Positions 23,988 to 32,444 of a stretch of DNA of 64,000 nucleotides are shown piece after piece (positions within the stretch are counted from its first letter, which is position 1; every line of letters begins with the position of its first letter). The stretch lies in NCBI RefSeq assembly GCF_050268245.1, contig NZ_JBNNGK010000008.1:134733-198732 (forward strand). The letters are read 5' to 3'. This stretch comes from JBNNGK01 sp050268245. GTDB lineage: Bacteria > Pseudomonadota > Gammaproteobacteria > Enterobacterales > Enterobacteriaceae. The position numbers and the translations under genes were made by a program. Under the pieces are notes generated by a model, which worked only from the letters and a program-made list of their open reading frames with translations, was not told the origin of the DNA and searched no databases.

Positions 23988-25556
23988 ATGCGTTTGGAAG
24001 TATTTTGCGAAGACCGGCTCGGTCTAACCCGAGAACTACTCGATCTTTTGGTATCGCGCAGCATTGATTTGCGTGGTATTGAAATCGATCCCATCGGTCG
24101 CATTTACCTCAATTTTTCCCAACTTGATTTTGATACCTTCCGCGCGTTAATGGCGGAAATCCGGCGTATTGAGGGTGTGACCGATGTACGTACCGTCAAT
24201 TTTATGCCTTCGGAGCGTGAACACCGTGCGTTGCGTGCGCTGCTGGAGTCGATGCCGGAACCGGTGTTTTCGATCGATATGAGATGCAAAGTTGAGCTGG
24301 CTAACCCGGCAGCGTTAGCGTTATTTGGCCTGAGTGAAGAAAAAATTCGTAATCAAACCGCTGGGCAACTGATCGCAGGTTACAGTTTTAGCCGTTGGTT
24401 AGAGAATGAACATGCCGCCCCGCATTCTGAGCGCGTGGTGATCCGCAGTCAGGATTTCCTGATGGATATCACGCCGATTCATCTTGAAGATGAAAATCAT
24501 CAACATGATATCGTCGGTGCGGTGATCATGCTGAAATCAACGGCGCGCATGGGGCGTCAGTTGCAAAATCTGTCGGTTAATGACGATAGCGAATTTAACC
24601 ACATTGTTGCCGTCAGCCCAAAAATGCGACAGGTGTTGGAGCAGTCCCGCAAGCTCGCGATGCTTGATGCACCGTTGCTGTTCGTTGGGGAGACGGGTAC
24701 CGGCAAAGATATTCTGGCTCACGCCTGCCATCTGCGTAGCCCACGCGGCAAGCAACCGTTCTTGGCGCTCAATTGCGCTGCATTGCCGGACGATGTGGCT
24801 GAGAGCGAACTGTTTGGCCATGCGGCTGGCGCTTACCCTGGTGCCGCAGCGGGTAAGAAAGGTTTCTTCGAACAGGCTAATGGTGGCTCGGTTTTACTGG
24901 ATGAGATCGGCGAGATGTCACCACGCATGCAAACCAAACTGCTGCGCTTTCTGAATGATGGCACCTTCCGTCGCGTTGGTGAAGATCATGAGGTACATGT
25001 CGATGTCCGCGTTATCTGTGCGACGCAAAAAAACCTGATTGAACTGGTGCAGCGCGGTGAATTTCGCGAAGATTTGTATTACCGCCTGAACGTGTTGACC
25101 ATCACTATTCCGCCGTTGCGTGAGCGGCCACAAGATATTATGCCGCTTACGGAGCTGTTTGTGGCGCGTTTTGCCGACGAGCAAGGCGTGGCGCGGCCGA
25201 AGCTGGCTAATGATCTCAATAGCTTCCTCAGTAAATACGGCTGGCCGGGTAATGTTCGTCAATTGAAAAATGCTATCTATCGTGCACTAACGCAAACTGA
25301 AGGTTTTGAACTGCGCCCGCAAGATATCGTGCTGCCAGAGTTTGAAGTTGAAATAGCGTTGGGCGATGAGGTATTGGACGGTTCGCTCGACGATATTAGC
25401 AAGCGTTTCGAGCGCTCGGTGTTGACCCGGCTGTACCGCACATACCCGAGTACGCGAAAACTAGCGAAACGGTTAGGGGTTTCGCATACCGCAATCGCAA
25501 ATAAATTACGTGAATATGGTCTCAGTAGCCGTAAACCGGTGGAGGAGAGTGAATAA
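23988..25556 (+). CDS. tyrR: Aromatic amino acid regulator TyrR
   Basis: 522 residues (E. coli 513). Controls synthesis and transport of aromatic amino acids. Domains in order: ACT (MRLEVFCEDRLGL..., 1-75), PAS (about 78-190), AAA+ core with Walker A GETGTGKD at 234-241, and a C-terminal helix-turn-helix (STRKLAKRLGVSHTAIANKLREYG). E. coli TyrR lacks the sigma-54-contacting loop, whereas this protein has GAYPGA at residues 281-286 in a short insert (FGHAAGAYPGAAAGKKGFF). This resembles the Pseudomonas relative PhhR. ATG 23988 is chosen for its family start and the ATAAGG ribosome site. Confidence 0.96.
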   Translation: MRLEVFCEDRLGLTRELLDLLVSRSIDLRGIEIDPIGRIYLNFSQLDFDTFRALMAEIRRIEGVTDVRTVNFMPSEREHRALRALLESMPEPVFSIDMRCKVELANPAALALFGLSEEKIRNQTAGQLIAGYSFSRWLENEHAAPHSERVVIRSQDFLMDITPIHLEDENHQHDIVGAVIMLKSTARMGRQLQNLSVNDDSEFNHIVAVSPKMRQVLEQSRKLAMLDAPLLFVGETGTGKDILAHACHLRSPRGKQPFLALNCAALPDDVAESELFGHAAGAYPGAAAGKKGFFEQANGGSVLLDEIGEMSPRMQTKLLRFLNDGTFRRVGEDHEVHVDVRVICATQKNLIELVQRGEFREDLYYRLNVLTITIPPLRERPQDIMPLTELFVARFADEQGVARPKLANDLNSFLSKYGWPGNVRQLKNAIYRALTQTEGFELRPQDIVLPEFEVEIALGDEVLDGSLDDISKRFERSVLTRLYRTYPSTRKLAKRLGVSHTAIANKLREYGLSSRKPVEESE

Positions 25557-25857
25557 TCGAACCGTCAAAAACCGCGATTTGCGGACAATAGCGCGGGGCG
25601 GGTTTACGAAATATGTCGGAAAGGCAAATGCGGTGTTTGTGTTAACCGAAGACTGATGTGAAAAGCCGGAGGCGTTCAGCGGTTGGTTGCGCCAACGATG
25701 CTGCTCTCGCTTTGCCTATCACGAAATACCCTATTGCTCTCGTCTATAAGCGCCCTCCGTGGCGCTTTTTTCGCTACGCTGCGTCAGCAGGTAGGTCGCA
25801 TTTAATGACGCCCGATGCCGCTCAGACTAAACTTGGCGGTATCCGACGTGCGCTTCA
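25557..25857. other. tyrR-tpx convergent intergenic region
   Basis: About 300 bases with one terminator (25748-25771) and otherwise no recognisable gene or signal. Confidence 0.5.
25748..25771 (+). terminator. Intrinsic terminator after tyrR
   Basis: AAGCGCC / GGCGCTT, 7-bp stem with a 6-base loop and a T run. Some 190 bases after the tyrR stop. Confidence 0.85.
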
Positions 25858-26361
25858 TTATTTCAGTGCGGCCAGCGCGGCGTCGTAGTTGGGTTCAGAG
25901 GTGATTTCATTAACCAGTTCGCTGTACAGAACATTGTCCTGACCATCCAGCACCACCACGGCGCGTGCGGTTAAGCCTGCCAAGGCACCATCGGCGATTT
26001 CTACACCGTATGCTTGTTTAAATTCAGCACCGCGCAGTGTAGACAGCATCACCACATTGCTCAGACCTTCTGCGCCGCAGAAACGAGATTGCGCAAACGG
26101 CAGATCGGAAGAAATGCACAGTACCACCGTGTTGTCTAATTCGCTGGCTAATTGATTGAACTTGCGCACCGATGCTGCACATACGCCGGTATCAATACTT
26201 GGGAAGATGTTTAGCACTTTACGTTTACCGGCGAAGCTGCTGAGTGTGACGTCTGATAAGTCTTTGGCAACCAGCGTGAAGGGTTTAGCCGAATCGCCAG
26301 CCTGTGGCAGTTGGCCCGCTACGGAAACTGGGTTGCTCTGAAAGTGTACTGTCTGAGTCAT
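25858..26361 (-). CDS. tpx: Thiol peroxidase Tpx
   Basis: 167 residues, the E. coli length. Reduces lipid and alkyl hydroperoxides with thioredoxin. The peroxidatic cysteine lies in SIDTGVCAASVRKF (about Cys61) and the resolving cysteine in AQSRFCGAEG (about Cys95), the atypical two-cysteine arrangement. The start is ATG 26361 (MTQTVHFQ) with AAGGAA upstream; a TTG 42 bases upstream is rejected. Convergent with tyrR and divergent from ycjG. Confidence 0.97.
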   Translation of the reverse strand: MTQTVHFQSNPVSVAGQLPQAGDSAKPFTLVAKDLSDVTLSSFAGKRKVLNIFPSIDTGVCAASVRKFNQLASELDNTVVLCISSDLPFAQSRFCGAEGLSNVVMLSTLRGAEFKQAYGVEIADGALAGLTARAVVVLDGQDNVLYSELVNEITSEPNYDAALAALK

Positions 26362-26569
26362 GACTTGGTTCCTTTTCAAAAGAGTTGATACAAAGGTATG
26401 CACCTAATTAAACGTCCGTTAAGAATTGCATAACATTAGGTTCACACCTTTTCGCCAGTTTATGTCAACAATTGGAGCTTGGATAGATAAAGTTGCTTAA
26501 GTCGTTGTATATAGTAGATGACCCTTGCGCACTGCGCTGGCTTAGTGCGTATTTCACTCAGGAGCCGTT

Positions 26570-27547
26570 ATGAGAACTGTGCGTTTCTATTCGCAGACTT
26601 GGCCATTACACACCGCCTATGTTATTGCCCGGGGCAGCCGAACCGAAGCCAAGGTGATGGTGGTGGAGATTGAACAGCAAGGCGTATGCGGTATCGGTGA
26701 ATGTACGCCATATCCACGCTACGGTGAAAGTGAACATTCTGTGAAGGCGCAACTCTTGGCAATGGCTGACGCGATTGAACGTGGCATTACCCGTGAACAG
26801 TTGCAACAGTTGCTGCCAGCCGGCGCCGCGCGTAATGCGCTAGATTCGGCGCTGTGGATGCTGGAGTGCCAACTGAGTAAGCAAAGCCTGTGGCAACGGT
26901 GCGGCGTCACTGCCCCGCACGCTATCGTGATGGCGCAAACCGTCAGCCTGGGTTCACCGGAGGCCATGGCGTTTGCGGCATTGGATTTGTACCGTAAAGG
27001 CGCAACGTTATTGAAGATCAAATTGGACGACCATCTGATCAGCGAGCGGTTGGTCGCGATACGTGGAGCCGTGCCAGAGGCAACACTGATTGTTGACGCC
27101 AATGAATCCTGGCATGCGGAAGGGTTAGCATCACGCTGTCAACTGCTGGCGGATTTGGGCGTAGCCATGCTTGAGCAGCCGCTGCCCGTAAATGATGACA
27201 GTGCGCTGGAAAATTTTATTCACCCACTGCCCATTTGTGCTGATGAAAGCTGCCACACATGCGCCGACCTTCCGGTGTTGGTCGGTCGTTATGACATGGT
27301 AAACATCAAATTGGATAAGACCGGTGGCCTGACGGAAGCGTTAGCGCTGGCGAACCAAGCGCGTGAGCACGGTTTTGCTATTATGCTGGGCTGTATGCTG
27401 TGTACCTCGCGCGCGATCAAGGCCGCGCTACCGCTGGCGCCACAAGCGCGCTTCATCGATCTTGATGGGCCCACTTGGCTGGCGCAGGACGTTGATGACG
27501 GGCTGGATTTCGCCTGTGGGCTCATCAAATTAGCGGTTGACGTATAA
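26570..27547 (+). CDS. ycjG: L-Ala-D/L-Glu epimerase
   Basis: 325 residues, enolase superfamily, muconate-lactonising subgroup. Epimerises L-Ala-D-Glu released from murein so that the peptide can be re-used or degraded. The catalytic KIKLD (KxK, near residue 150) and metal ligands VDANES (near 176), EQPLP (near 202) and ADES (near 225) are visible, as is the second catalytic lysine in NIKLDKTGG (near 249). It lies head to head with tpx and tail to tail with mpaA, whose enzyme produces the tripeptide precursor; the pairing is the same as in E. coli. AGGAG precedes the ATG. Confidence 0.95.
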   Translation: MRTVRFYSQTWPLHTAYVIARGSRTEAKVMVVEIEQQGVCGIGECTPYPRYGESEHSVKAQLLAMADAIERGITREQLQQLLPAGAARNALDSALWMLECQLSKQSLWQRCGVTAPHAIVMAQTVSLGSPEAMAFAALDLYRKGATLLKIKLDDHLISERLVAIRGAVPEATLIVDANESWHAEGLASRCQLLADLGVAMLEQPLPVNDDSALENFIHPLPICADESCHTCADLPVLVGRYDMVNIKLDKTGGLTEALALANQAREHGFAIMLGCMLCTSRAIKAALPLAPQARFIDLDGPTWLAQDVDDGLDFACGLIKLAVDV

Positions 27548-27564
27548 CGACCGCGGGCGCGCTA

Positions 27565-28272
27565 TCAATCAGCGTAAACTAACAGTGCCATCATGGCATC
27601 TAGGTATTTCTCTGTCGCGGCATCGGCTGAAATGGCAGGAAATTCGGCGGTAATACACGGCAGTGACAAATCGGCACACCAACTGCCGAACGAACCCGGC
27701 GTTTCATAACCGACGCTACTGACCAGCGGCAGTCTAAATTGATGAGCTAACCAGAACCCAAGATGCGAGCTTCCGGGATCTTCAATACAGGCGAGCGGCT
27801 CATGGAAAGAGACGACCCACTTCGGCTTCAGGCTGTGGATTAAGCGGCAAAGTGCTTGTGTTTCAGGCTCGGAGCCTGGTCGGCCGCCGGTTGAGAGTTT
27901 CACATCACGCGTTGGCGTGGCACTGTTCCAACGATAAACCGTGTCACCTGAACGCCAGTTCGCCGCGGGAAAATTGCGATTCAAGTCCACGCCGTTGGCA
28001 TTGGCGCGCAGCCCGAGTTGGCAGCCGTCCGGGTTCATCGCCAGTACGACGTGATGACATTGCTGAGATGAGGGAAGGCTGCGTAATGCGCAAGATAGCG
28101 TCACCACGGCAGCATTTTCATCACCGTGCGTGCCCGCAATAATGAGCCCGGTATCCGGCCCGCTGTGCACTGCGGGGAAATAAAGCAGCGGCGCACCTAA
28201 TAAAGATTTTCCGTAAATTTCGCCAGCCATGGCCAATTGGCCGCGTTCACTGCGTGGTCGCTGTTGGATCAT
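27565..28272 (-). CDS. mpaA: Murein peptide amidase A
   Basis: 235 residues, zinc carboxypeptidase family M14. Cleaves the gamma-D-Glu-meso-diaminopimelate bond of murein tripeptide in the cytosol, feeding YcjG. Zinc ligands are in AGTHGDEN (near residue 47) and SFHEPLACIEDP (near 155); substrate-binding VDLNRNFPAANW is near 96; the catalytic Glu is in ITAEFPA (near 210). No signal peptide, fitting cytosolic recycling. Confidence 0.94.
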   Translation of the reverse strand: MIQQRPRSERGQLAMAGEIYGKSLLGAPLLYFPAVHSGPDTGLIIAGTHGDENAAVVTLSCALRSLPSSQQCHHVVLAMNPDGCQLGLRANANGVDLNRNFPAANWRSGDTVYRWNSATPTRDVKLSTGGRPGSEPETQALCRLIHSLKPKWVVSFHEPLACIEDPGSSHLGFWLAHQFRLPLVSSVGYETPGSFGSWCADLSLPCITAEFPAISADAATEKYLDAMMALLVYAD

Positions 28273-28487
28273 GGTGTTATCCCGCTCTAATGCCCATTAA
28301 GTTAAGACGCATTGCTATTCTATTCAGTGTATTACGCTTTTAAGCCATTTTCCCAGCGCAATATTTCATCACTCGTGAAAGCTGTCGTCGTTATTTAACG
28401 GCGAACAACGGAAACTGCGCTGCGGTTAGTAACGTAGCTTGTTATACTCAAGACAGCGCTAAGCCGATAACCAATAAGGGGATTTAC

Positions 28488-28838
28488 ATGTCAATTGCCA
28501 GAATCGTTGCTCGTTATACCGAAAATACCCAGGACACTATTACGCTGCTGTGTGGCATCGATGGTGACAACCAAATCCGCCAAGGGGAATGGTTTGGCGT
28601 AGTGAAAAATGACGATGGACAGGGGGATGAGTCTAATTATCCGTTTACCCTGCATATTGATTATCAAAAAAAGGCGTTCTATCTCGATTATGGTTTTGAT
28701 GAGGCGGATACACGTCAGCTGCAAGAGATTGATATCCAACAGCAACCGTTAGCGGAAAACGGGGTGTTTACTATTGTTGATGTCGAAGAAGGAGAAGAAT
28801 ACAGCTATAAGATCAGCAGTATTCATTTGTACGATTGA
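28488..28838 (+). CDS. Small acidic protein of unknown function
   Basis: 116 residues, not recognised. Strongly acidic, with clusters such as DVEEGEEYSYK and GFDEADTRQLQEID. No signal peptide, membrane segment or cysteine pair (one Cys). Predicted alternating beta strands suggest a small compact beta-rich fold (inference). The ribosome site AAGGGG is well placed (before ATG 28488), so the gene is probably real. Single gene between mpaA and mppA; no E. coli counterpart is recalled at this place. Confidence 0.75.
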   Translation: MSIARIVARYTENTQDTITLLCGIDGDNQIRQGEWFGVVKNDDGQGDESNYPFTLHIDYQKKAFYLDYGFDEADTRQLQEIDIQQQPLAENGVFTIVDVEEGEEYSYKISSIHLYD

Positions 28839-28977
28839 GCATTTCGCCCCTGACTATTGTCTGCGTTGGTCGCAGGCTTTACCGCCCAGTTTTTCAATCT
28901 CGTCGCCAACCGACGCTAGGGCGCGGAAATGATGTGCTATAAGATAAGTAATTCAGCTAGTTAACTGGGGATGATTG

Positions 28978-30612
28978 ATGATGGCGAAAATAAAGACTCA
29001 ACAGGTTTTTCGTGTGGCGCTGTGCGCCACGGTGATCCACCTGTGTTTTACTGCCTCCGCTGCGCAGCTGCCACCGGGCACGATCTTGGCAGAAAAACAG
29101 GAAATTGTTCGTCACATCAAAGATGAGCCCGCTTCGCTGGATCCGATTAAAGCAGTGGGGTTGCCCGAAGCGCAGGTCGCCCGCGACTTATTCGAGGGAT
29201 TAGTCAATCAAGATGCACAAGGAAACGTGATCCCCGGTGTTGCCGCTTCTTGGAAAACGTCTAATAATCAGACCTATATTTTTACGTTGCGTAAAAACGC
29301 GCGGTGGTCAAACGGTGACGCTGTCACGGCGAGGGATTTTGTTTACAGCTGGCAGCGTTTAGTAGAGCCGAAAAATTTGTCGCCTTTCGCCTGGTTTGCT
29401 CAACTGGCGGGCATTCAAAATGCCGAAGAAATCATTGCAGGTAAACTGCCTGCTGACAAATTGGGCGTAACAGCGGTTGATGATCATACGTTGAAAGTAC
29501 AACTGAATAAGCCCGTACCGTATTTCGTTAGCCTGACTGCCAATTTTAGCCTGTTCCCAGTACCGCAGGCTGTGGTGGAAAAATATGGTAACGACTGGAC
29601 TAAAGTGGGGCATTTAGTCGGCAACGGCGCTTTTAAGCTGCAACAACGTGTCGTCAATGAAAAGCTGGTGTTGGCAGCTAATGAACACTATTGGGATCAC
29701 GCGAAAACCGTATTGACTAAAGTGACGTTTGTACCGATTAACCAGGAATCTAACGCGACCAAACGTCACCTGGCAGGTGATATCGATATCACCGAATCAT
29801 TCCCTAAAAACATGTATAAGAAGTTGTTGAAAGAGATACCTGAGCAGGTTTATACGCCGGATCAACTGGGTACCTATTACTACGCCTTCAATACCCAACG
29901 TGCGCCAACCAATGACGTGCGGGTTCGCAAGGCATTGTCTTATGCCATTGATCGAAAAATTATCGCAGAGAAAGTGTTGGGTACCGGAGAGAAACCGGCT
30001 TATCACTTCACGCCTGATGTTACCGCCGGCTTCAAACCGCAGAAAAGTCTATTACAGCAGCAGTCGCAACAAGAACTGGATGCACAAGCCAAGGCACTGA
30101 TGCAAGCTGCGGGCTATGGCCCCGGTAAGCCGCTGAAGTTGACGCTGTTGTATAACACCTCGGAAAGTCATCAAAAGATCGCCATCGCCGTTGCATCAAT
30201 GTGGAAGAAGAAGCTCGGCGTTGAGGTTAAATTACAGAATCAGGAATGGAAAACCTACATTGATAGCCGTAATACCGGTAATTTTGATGTCGTGCGAGCT
30301 TCGTGGGTAGGTGACTATAATGAGGCCTCAACTTTCTTGTCATTACTGGGCTCGCGCCATACCGGTAATATCGCTAAATTCCGCAGCGCCGATTACGATC
30401 GGGTTCTGGAGCAAGCAAGCCGCCAAACGAACTCGGTTGAACTGACTGCCGACTATAACAAAGCGGAACAGATCATTGCCGAGCAGGCTCCGATCGCCCC
30501 CATTTACCAGTACACCAATGGTCGATTGATTAAACCGTGGGTGAAAGGATACCCGATCACCAATCCAGAAGACGTGGCCTACAGCCAGAGCCTTTATATC
30601 ATCAGACACTGA
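28978..30612 (+). CDS. mppA: Periplasmic murein peptide-binding protein MppA
   Basis: 544 residues, extracellular solute-binding family 5. Binds L-Ala-gamma-D-Glu-meso-DAP in the periplasm and delivers it to the Opp permease. After a signal peptide (to about residue 28, ...CFTASAAQLPPG), the protein follows E. coli MppA closely: AEKQEIVRHIKDEPASLDP, the WVGDYNEASTFL segment, and ending NPEDVAYSQSLYIIRH. There is a run of possible starts (TTG 28975, ATG 28978, ATG 28981); 28978 is chosen because GGGGA lies eight bases before it. MppA over OppA is preferred from these matches and the mpaA/ycjG context (murein recycling). Confidence 0.9.
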   Translation: MMAKIKTQQVFRVALCATVIHLCFTASAAQLPPGTILAEKQEIVRHIKDEPASLDPIKAVGLPEAQVARDLFEGLVNQDAQGNVIPGVAASWKTSNNQTYIFTLRKNARWSNGDAVTARDFVYSWQRLVEPKNLSPFAWFAQLAGIQNAEEIIAGKLPADKLGVTAVDDHTLKVQLNKPVPYFVSLTANFSLFPVPQAVVEKYGNDWTKVGHLVGNGAFKLQQRVVNEKLVLAANEHYWDHAKTVLTKVTFVPINQESNATKRHLAGDIDITESFPKNMYKKLLKEIPEQVYTPDQLGTYYYAFNTQRAPTNDVRVRKALSYAIDRKIIAEKVLGTGEKPAYHFTPDVTAGFKPQKSLLQQQSQQELDAQAKALMQAAGYGPGKPLKLTLLYNTSESHQKIAIAVASMWKKKLGVEVKLQNQEWKTYIDSRNTGNFDVVRASWVGDYNEASTFLSLLGSRHTGNIAKFRSADYDRVLEQASRQTNSVELTADYNKAEQIIAEQAPIAPIYQYTNGRLIKPWVKGYPITNPEDVAYSQSLYIIRH

Positions 30613-30665
30613 TTGAAAAGCATTCTGCTAGGCTTACCGCGAATAAACGATGAAGAGGATAGGCA

Positions 30666-31649
30666 ATGGATGTTATCGCTGGCAATGCGCTGCAAGTTTC
30701 TGACGCGGTCTACGCATTTAAGCTGGACGGTAAGGGCGGCGTAACGCCCATTGATCACGACGATCGGATCACCTGCGACATTCCGTGTTGGCTTCATCTA
30801 GATTACGCGCATTCCGCCAGCGCACATTGGTTGGCAAGTACGCCGCTGTTACCAGACTCAGTCCGCGAAGCCCTCTCGGGGGAGAGTACGCGGCCGCGCG
30901 TGACGCGACAGGGCGACGGTACGATGATTACGCTACGAGGTATTAATTTCAACACCAATGCGCGCCCAGATCAGTTGGTCACCTTTCGCGTTTACATCAC
31001 CGACAAAATGATTGTCTCAACCCGTCATCGCAAAGTGTATTCGATCGATGAAGTGGTAAACGATTTGCAAAGTGGTGTCGGGCCAACCAACAGTGGTAGC
31101 TGGCTGGTCGATGTTTCCGATGGGCTGACCGACCACGCCAGTGAGTTTATCGAAGATTTGCACGATAAGATTATCGATCTGGAAGATGCGTTGTTGGAGC
31201 AACAAATTCCAGAACGCGGCCAACTGGCGTTGATCCGTAAACAATTGATTGTATTACGCCGCTATATGGCTCCCCAGCGCGATGTATTTTCTCGTCTGGC
31301 CAGTGAGCGCCTGCCGTGGATGAGTGATGACGATCGTAGACGGATGCAGGATATCGCCGATCGCCTTGGCCGTGGTCTTGATGATTTGGACGGTAGTATT
31401 GCGCGTACGGCTATTTTGTCCGATGAAATAACGACGGTGATGGCAGAGGCGATGAATCGGCGTACGTATACCATGTCCTTGTTGGCGATGGTGTTCTTAC
31501 CCACGACATTCCTCACGGGATTGTTTGGTGTGAACTTGGGGGGGATTCCCGGGGGGAGTGAGCCGCTCGGCTTTGCGGCGTTCTGTATCATGCTGGTTTT
31601 ACTGGTACTCGGCGTGGCTTGGTGGCTTAAACGTCGTCGCTGGCTATAA
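30666..31649 (+). CDS. zntB: Zinc transporter ZntB (CorA family)
   Basis: 327 residues, equal to E. coli ZntB. A homopentameric inner-membrane channel of the CorA superfamily that moves zinc. A long cytosolic domain is followed by two C-terminal membrane helices (about 266-287 and 297-320) with the family GVN motif in TGLFGVNLGG between them. AGAGGATAGG precedes the ATG. Downstream lies fnrS, the same gene order as in E. coli. Confidence 0.95.
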   Translation: MDVIAGNALQVSDAVYAFKLDGKGGVTPIDHDDRITCDIPCWLHLDYAHSASAHWLASTPLLPDSVREALSGESTRPRVTRQGDGTMITLRGINFNTNARPDQLVTFRVYITDKMIVSTRHRKVYSIDEVVNDLQSGVGPTNSGSWLVDVSDGLTDHASEFIEDLHDKIIDLEDALLEQQIPERGQLALIRKQLIVLRRYMAPQRDVFSRLASERLPWMSDDDRRRMQDIADRLGRGLDDLDGSIARTAILSDEITTVMAEAMNRRTYTMSLLAMVFLPTTFLTGLFGVNLGGIPGGSEPLGFAAFCIMLVLLVLGVAWWLKRRRWL

Positions 31650-31704
31650 CGCGTTGATTATCGTTGCCAATAGACAGCTAAAAGTGATGAAAACCCGGAT
31701 AATA

Positions 31705-31718
31705 TTGAGCGACATCAA
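31705..31718 (+). promoter_or_regulatory. FNR box of fnrS
   Basis: TTGAG-CGAC-ATCAA has one mismatch to TTGAT-N4-ATCAA. Its centre lies about 42 bases before the predicted fnrS start at 31754, the class II position. A -10-like CATCAT is at 31741-31746. Confidence 0.85.
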
Positions 31719-31753
31719 CATTTGCTGAGAGAAAGTGCGGCATCATCTCTCTT

Positions 31754-31878
31754 GCAGGTGAATGCAACGTCAAGCGATGGGCGTTGCGCTCCATAATTGT
31801 CTTACTTTCTTATTTTTAGCATTACTGCATAGCATATTTGCTTCATACAGTGCCGGTTTAGATACCGGCATTTTTTTT
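31754..31878 (+). ncRNA. fnrS: FnrS small regulatory RNA
   Basis: About 125 bases. The first half, from GCAGGTGAATGCAACG through GGGCGTTGCGCTCC and on to TTGTCTTACTTTCTT, is nearly identical to E. coli FnrS, the FNR-induced, Hfq-dependent RNA that represses oxidative-metabolism and superoxide-defence mRNAs. It ends in an intrinsic terminator (TGCCGGT / ACCGGCA, then eight T, 31851-31878). The terminator stem sequence differs from E. coli but the structure is kept. Its place after zntB and its FNR box agree with the call. Confidence 0.95.
31851..31878 (+). terminator. Terminator of fnrS
   Basis: Seven-bp stem TGCCGGT / ACCGGCA, 6-base loop, eight T. It forms the 3' end of FnrS. Confidence 0.9.
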
Positions 31879-31901
31879 ACCTATCGTTAGCCATTAACGG
31901 T

Positions 31902-32300
31902 TTATGCGGCAGATTCATCCCAGAAACTGGCCTCTATTTTATTCCCGTCAAGATCGCGTACAAAACAGCCATAATATTGTTCACCATAATGTGGACGAGA
32001 ACCGGGCGCGCCCTCATCCTGAGCACCCGCTGCCAGCGCCTGTTGATAAAACGCATCAACCTGCTTTTTGCTGGTGGCAAAAAAACCGACGTGGATGCCG
32101 TTGCCCATGCTGGCAGGCTGGCCGTCAATCGGCGTTTGCAGCCAAAACTCAGGATAGTCGCGGCCATAGCCGATAGCGCCAGAATGCTCCAATACGCGGC
32201 GGCAATCCAGCGCACCGAGAACGCAATCGTAAAAATCTGCAGCCTTGGAAAAATTATTGGTTCCCACAGAGACATGGGACAAACACGGGGTGATATTCAT
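31902..32300 (-). CDS. VOC-family (glyoxalase/bleomycin-resistance fold) protein
   Basis: 132 residues, one vicinal-oxygen-chelate module: beta-alpha-beta-beta-beta halves with the metal-ligand histidine in LSHVSVGT (near residue 8), FYDCVLGAL, and the C-terminal CFVRDLDGNKIEASFW with the expected Glu ligand. It may bind a metal and act on a small molecule, but the family is too diverse to name a substrate. Faces fnrS tail to tail; divergent partners none. Confidence 0.85.
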   Translation of the reverse strand: MNITPCLSHVSVGTNNFSKAADFYDCVLGALDCRRVLEHSGAIGYGRDYPEFWLQTPIDGQPASMGNGIHVGFFATSKKQVDAFYQQALAAGAQDEGAPGSRPHYGEQYYGCFVRDLDGNKIEASFWDESAA

Positions 32301-32411
32301 CAGTAAGCTCCATTAACTGTACAAATAAACAGTATAGAATAAATTCGGCGCTGTCAGGTTTTTTTTGCTGGAATTGTGATCGGGATAGAAAAGCATTCAG
32401 CGGGCGGTGAA

Positions 32412-32435
32412 CCCATCGGCCGGATAACCGATGGG
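32412..32435 (-). terminator. Hairpin after ttcA
   Basis: CCCATCGG / CCGATGGG, 8-bp perfect stem with an 8-base loop, ten bases after the ttcA stop. No T run. Same core as the hairpin at 5414-5453. Confidence 0.45.
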
Positions 32436-32444
32436 ATGGGGTAA

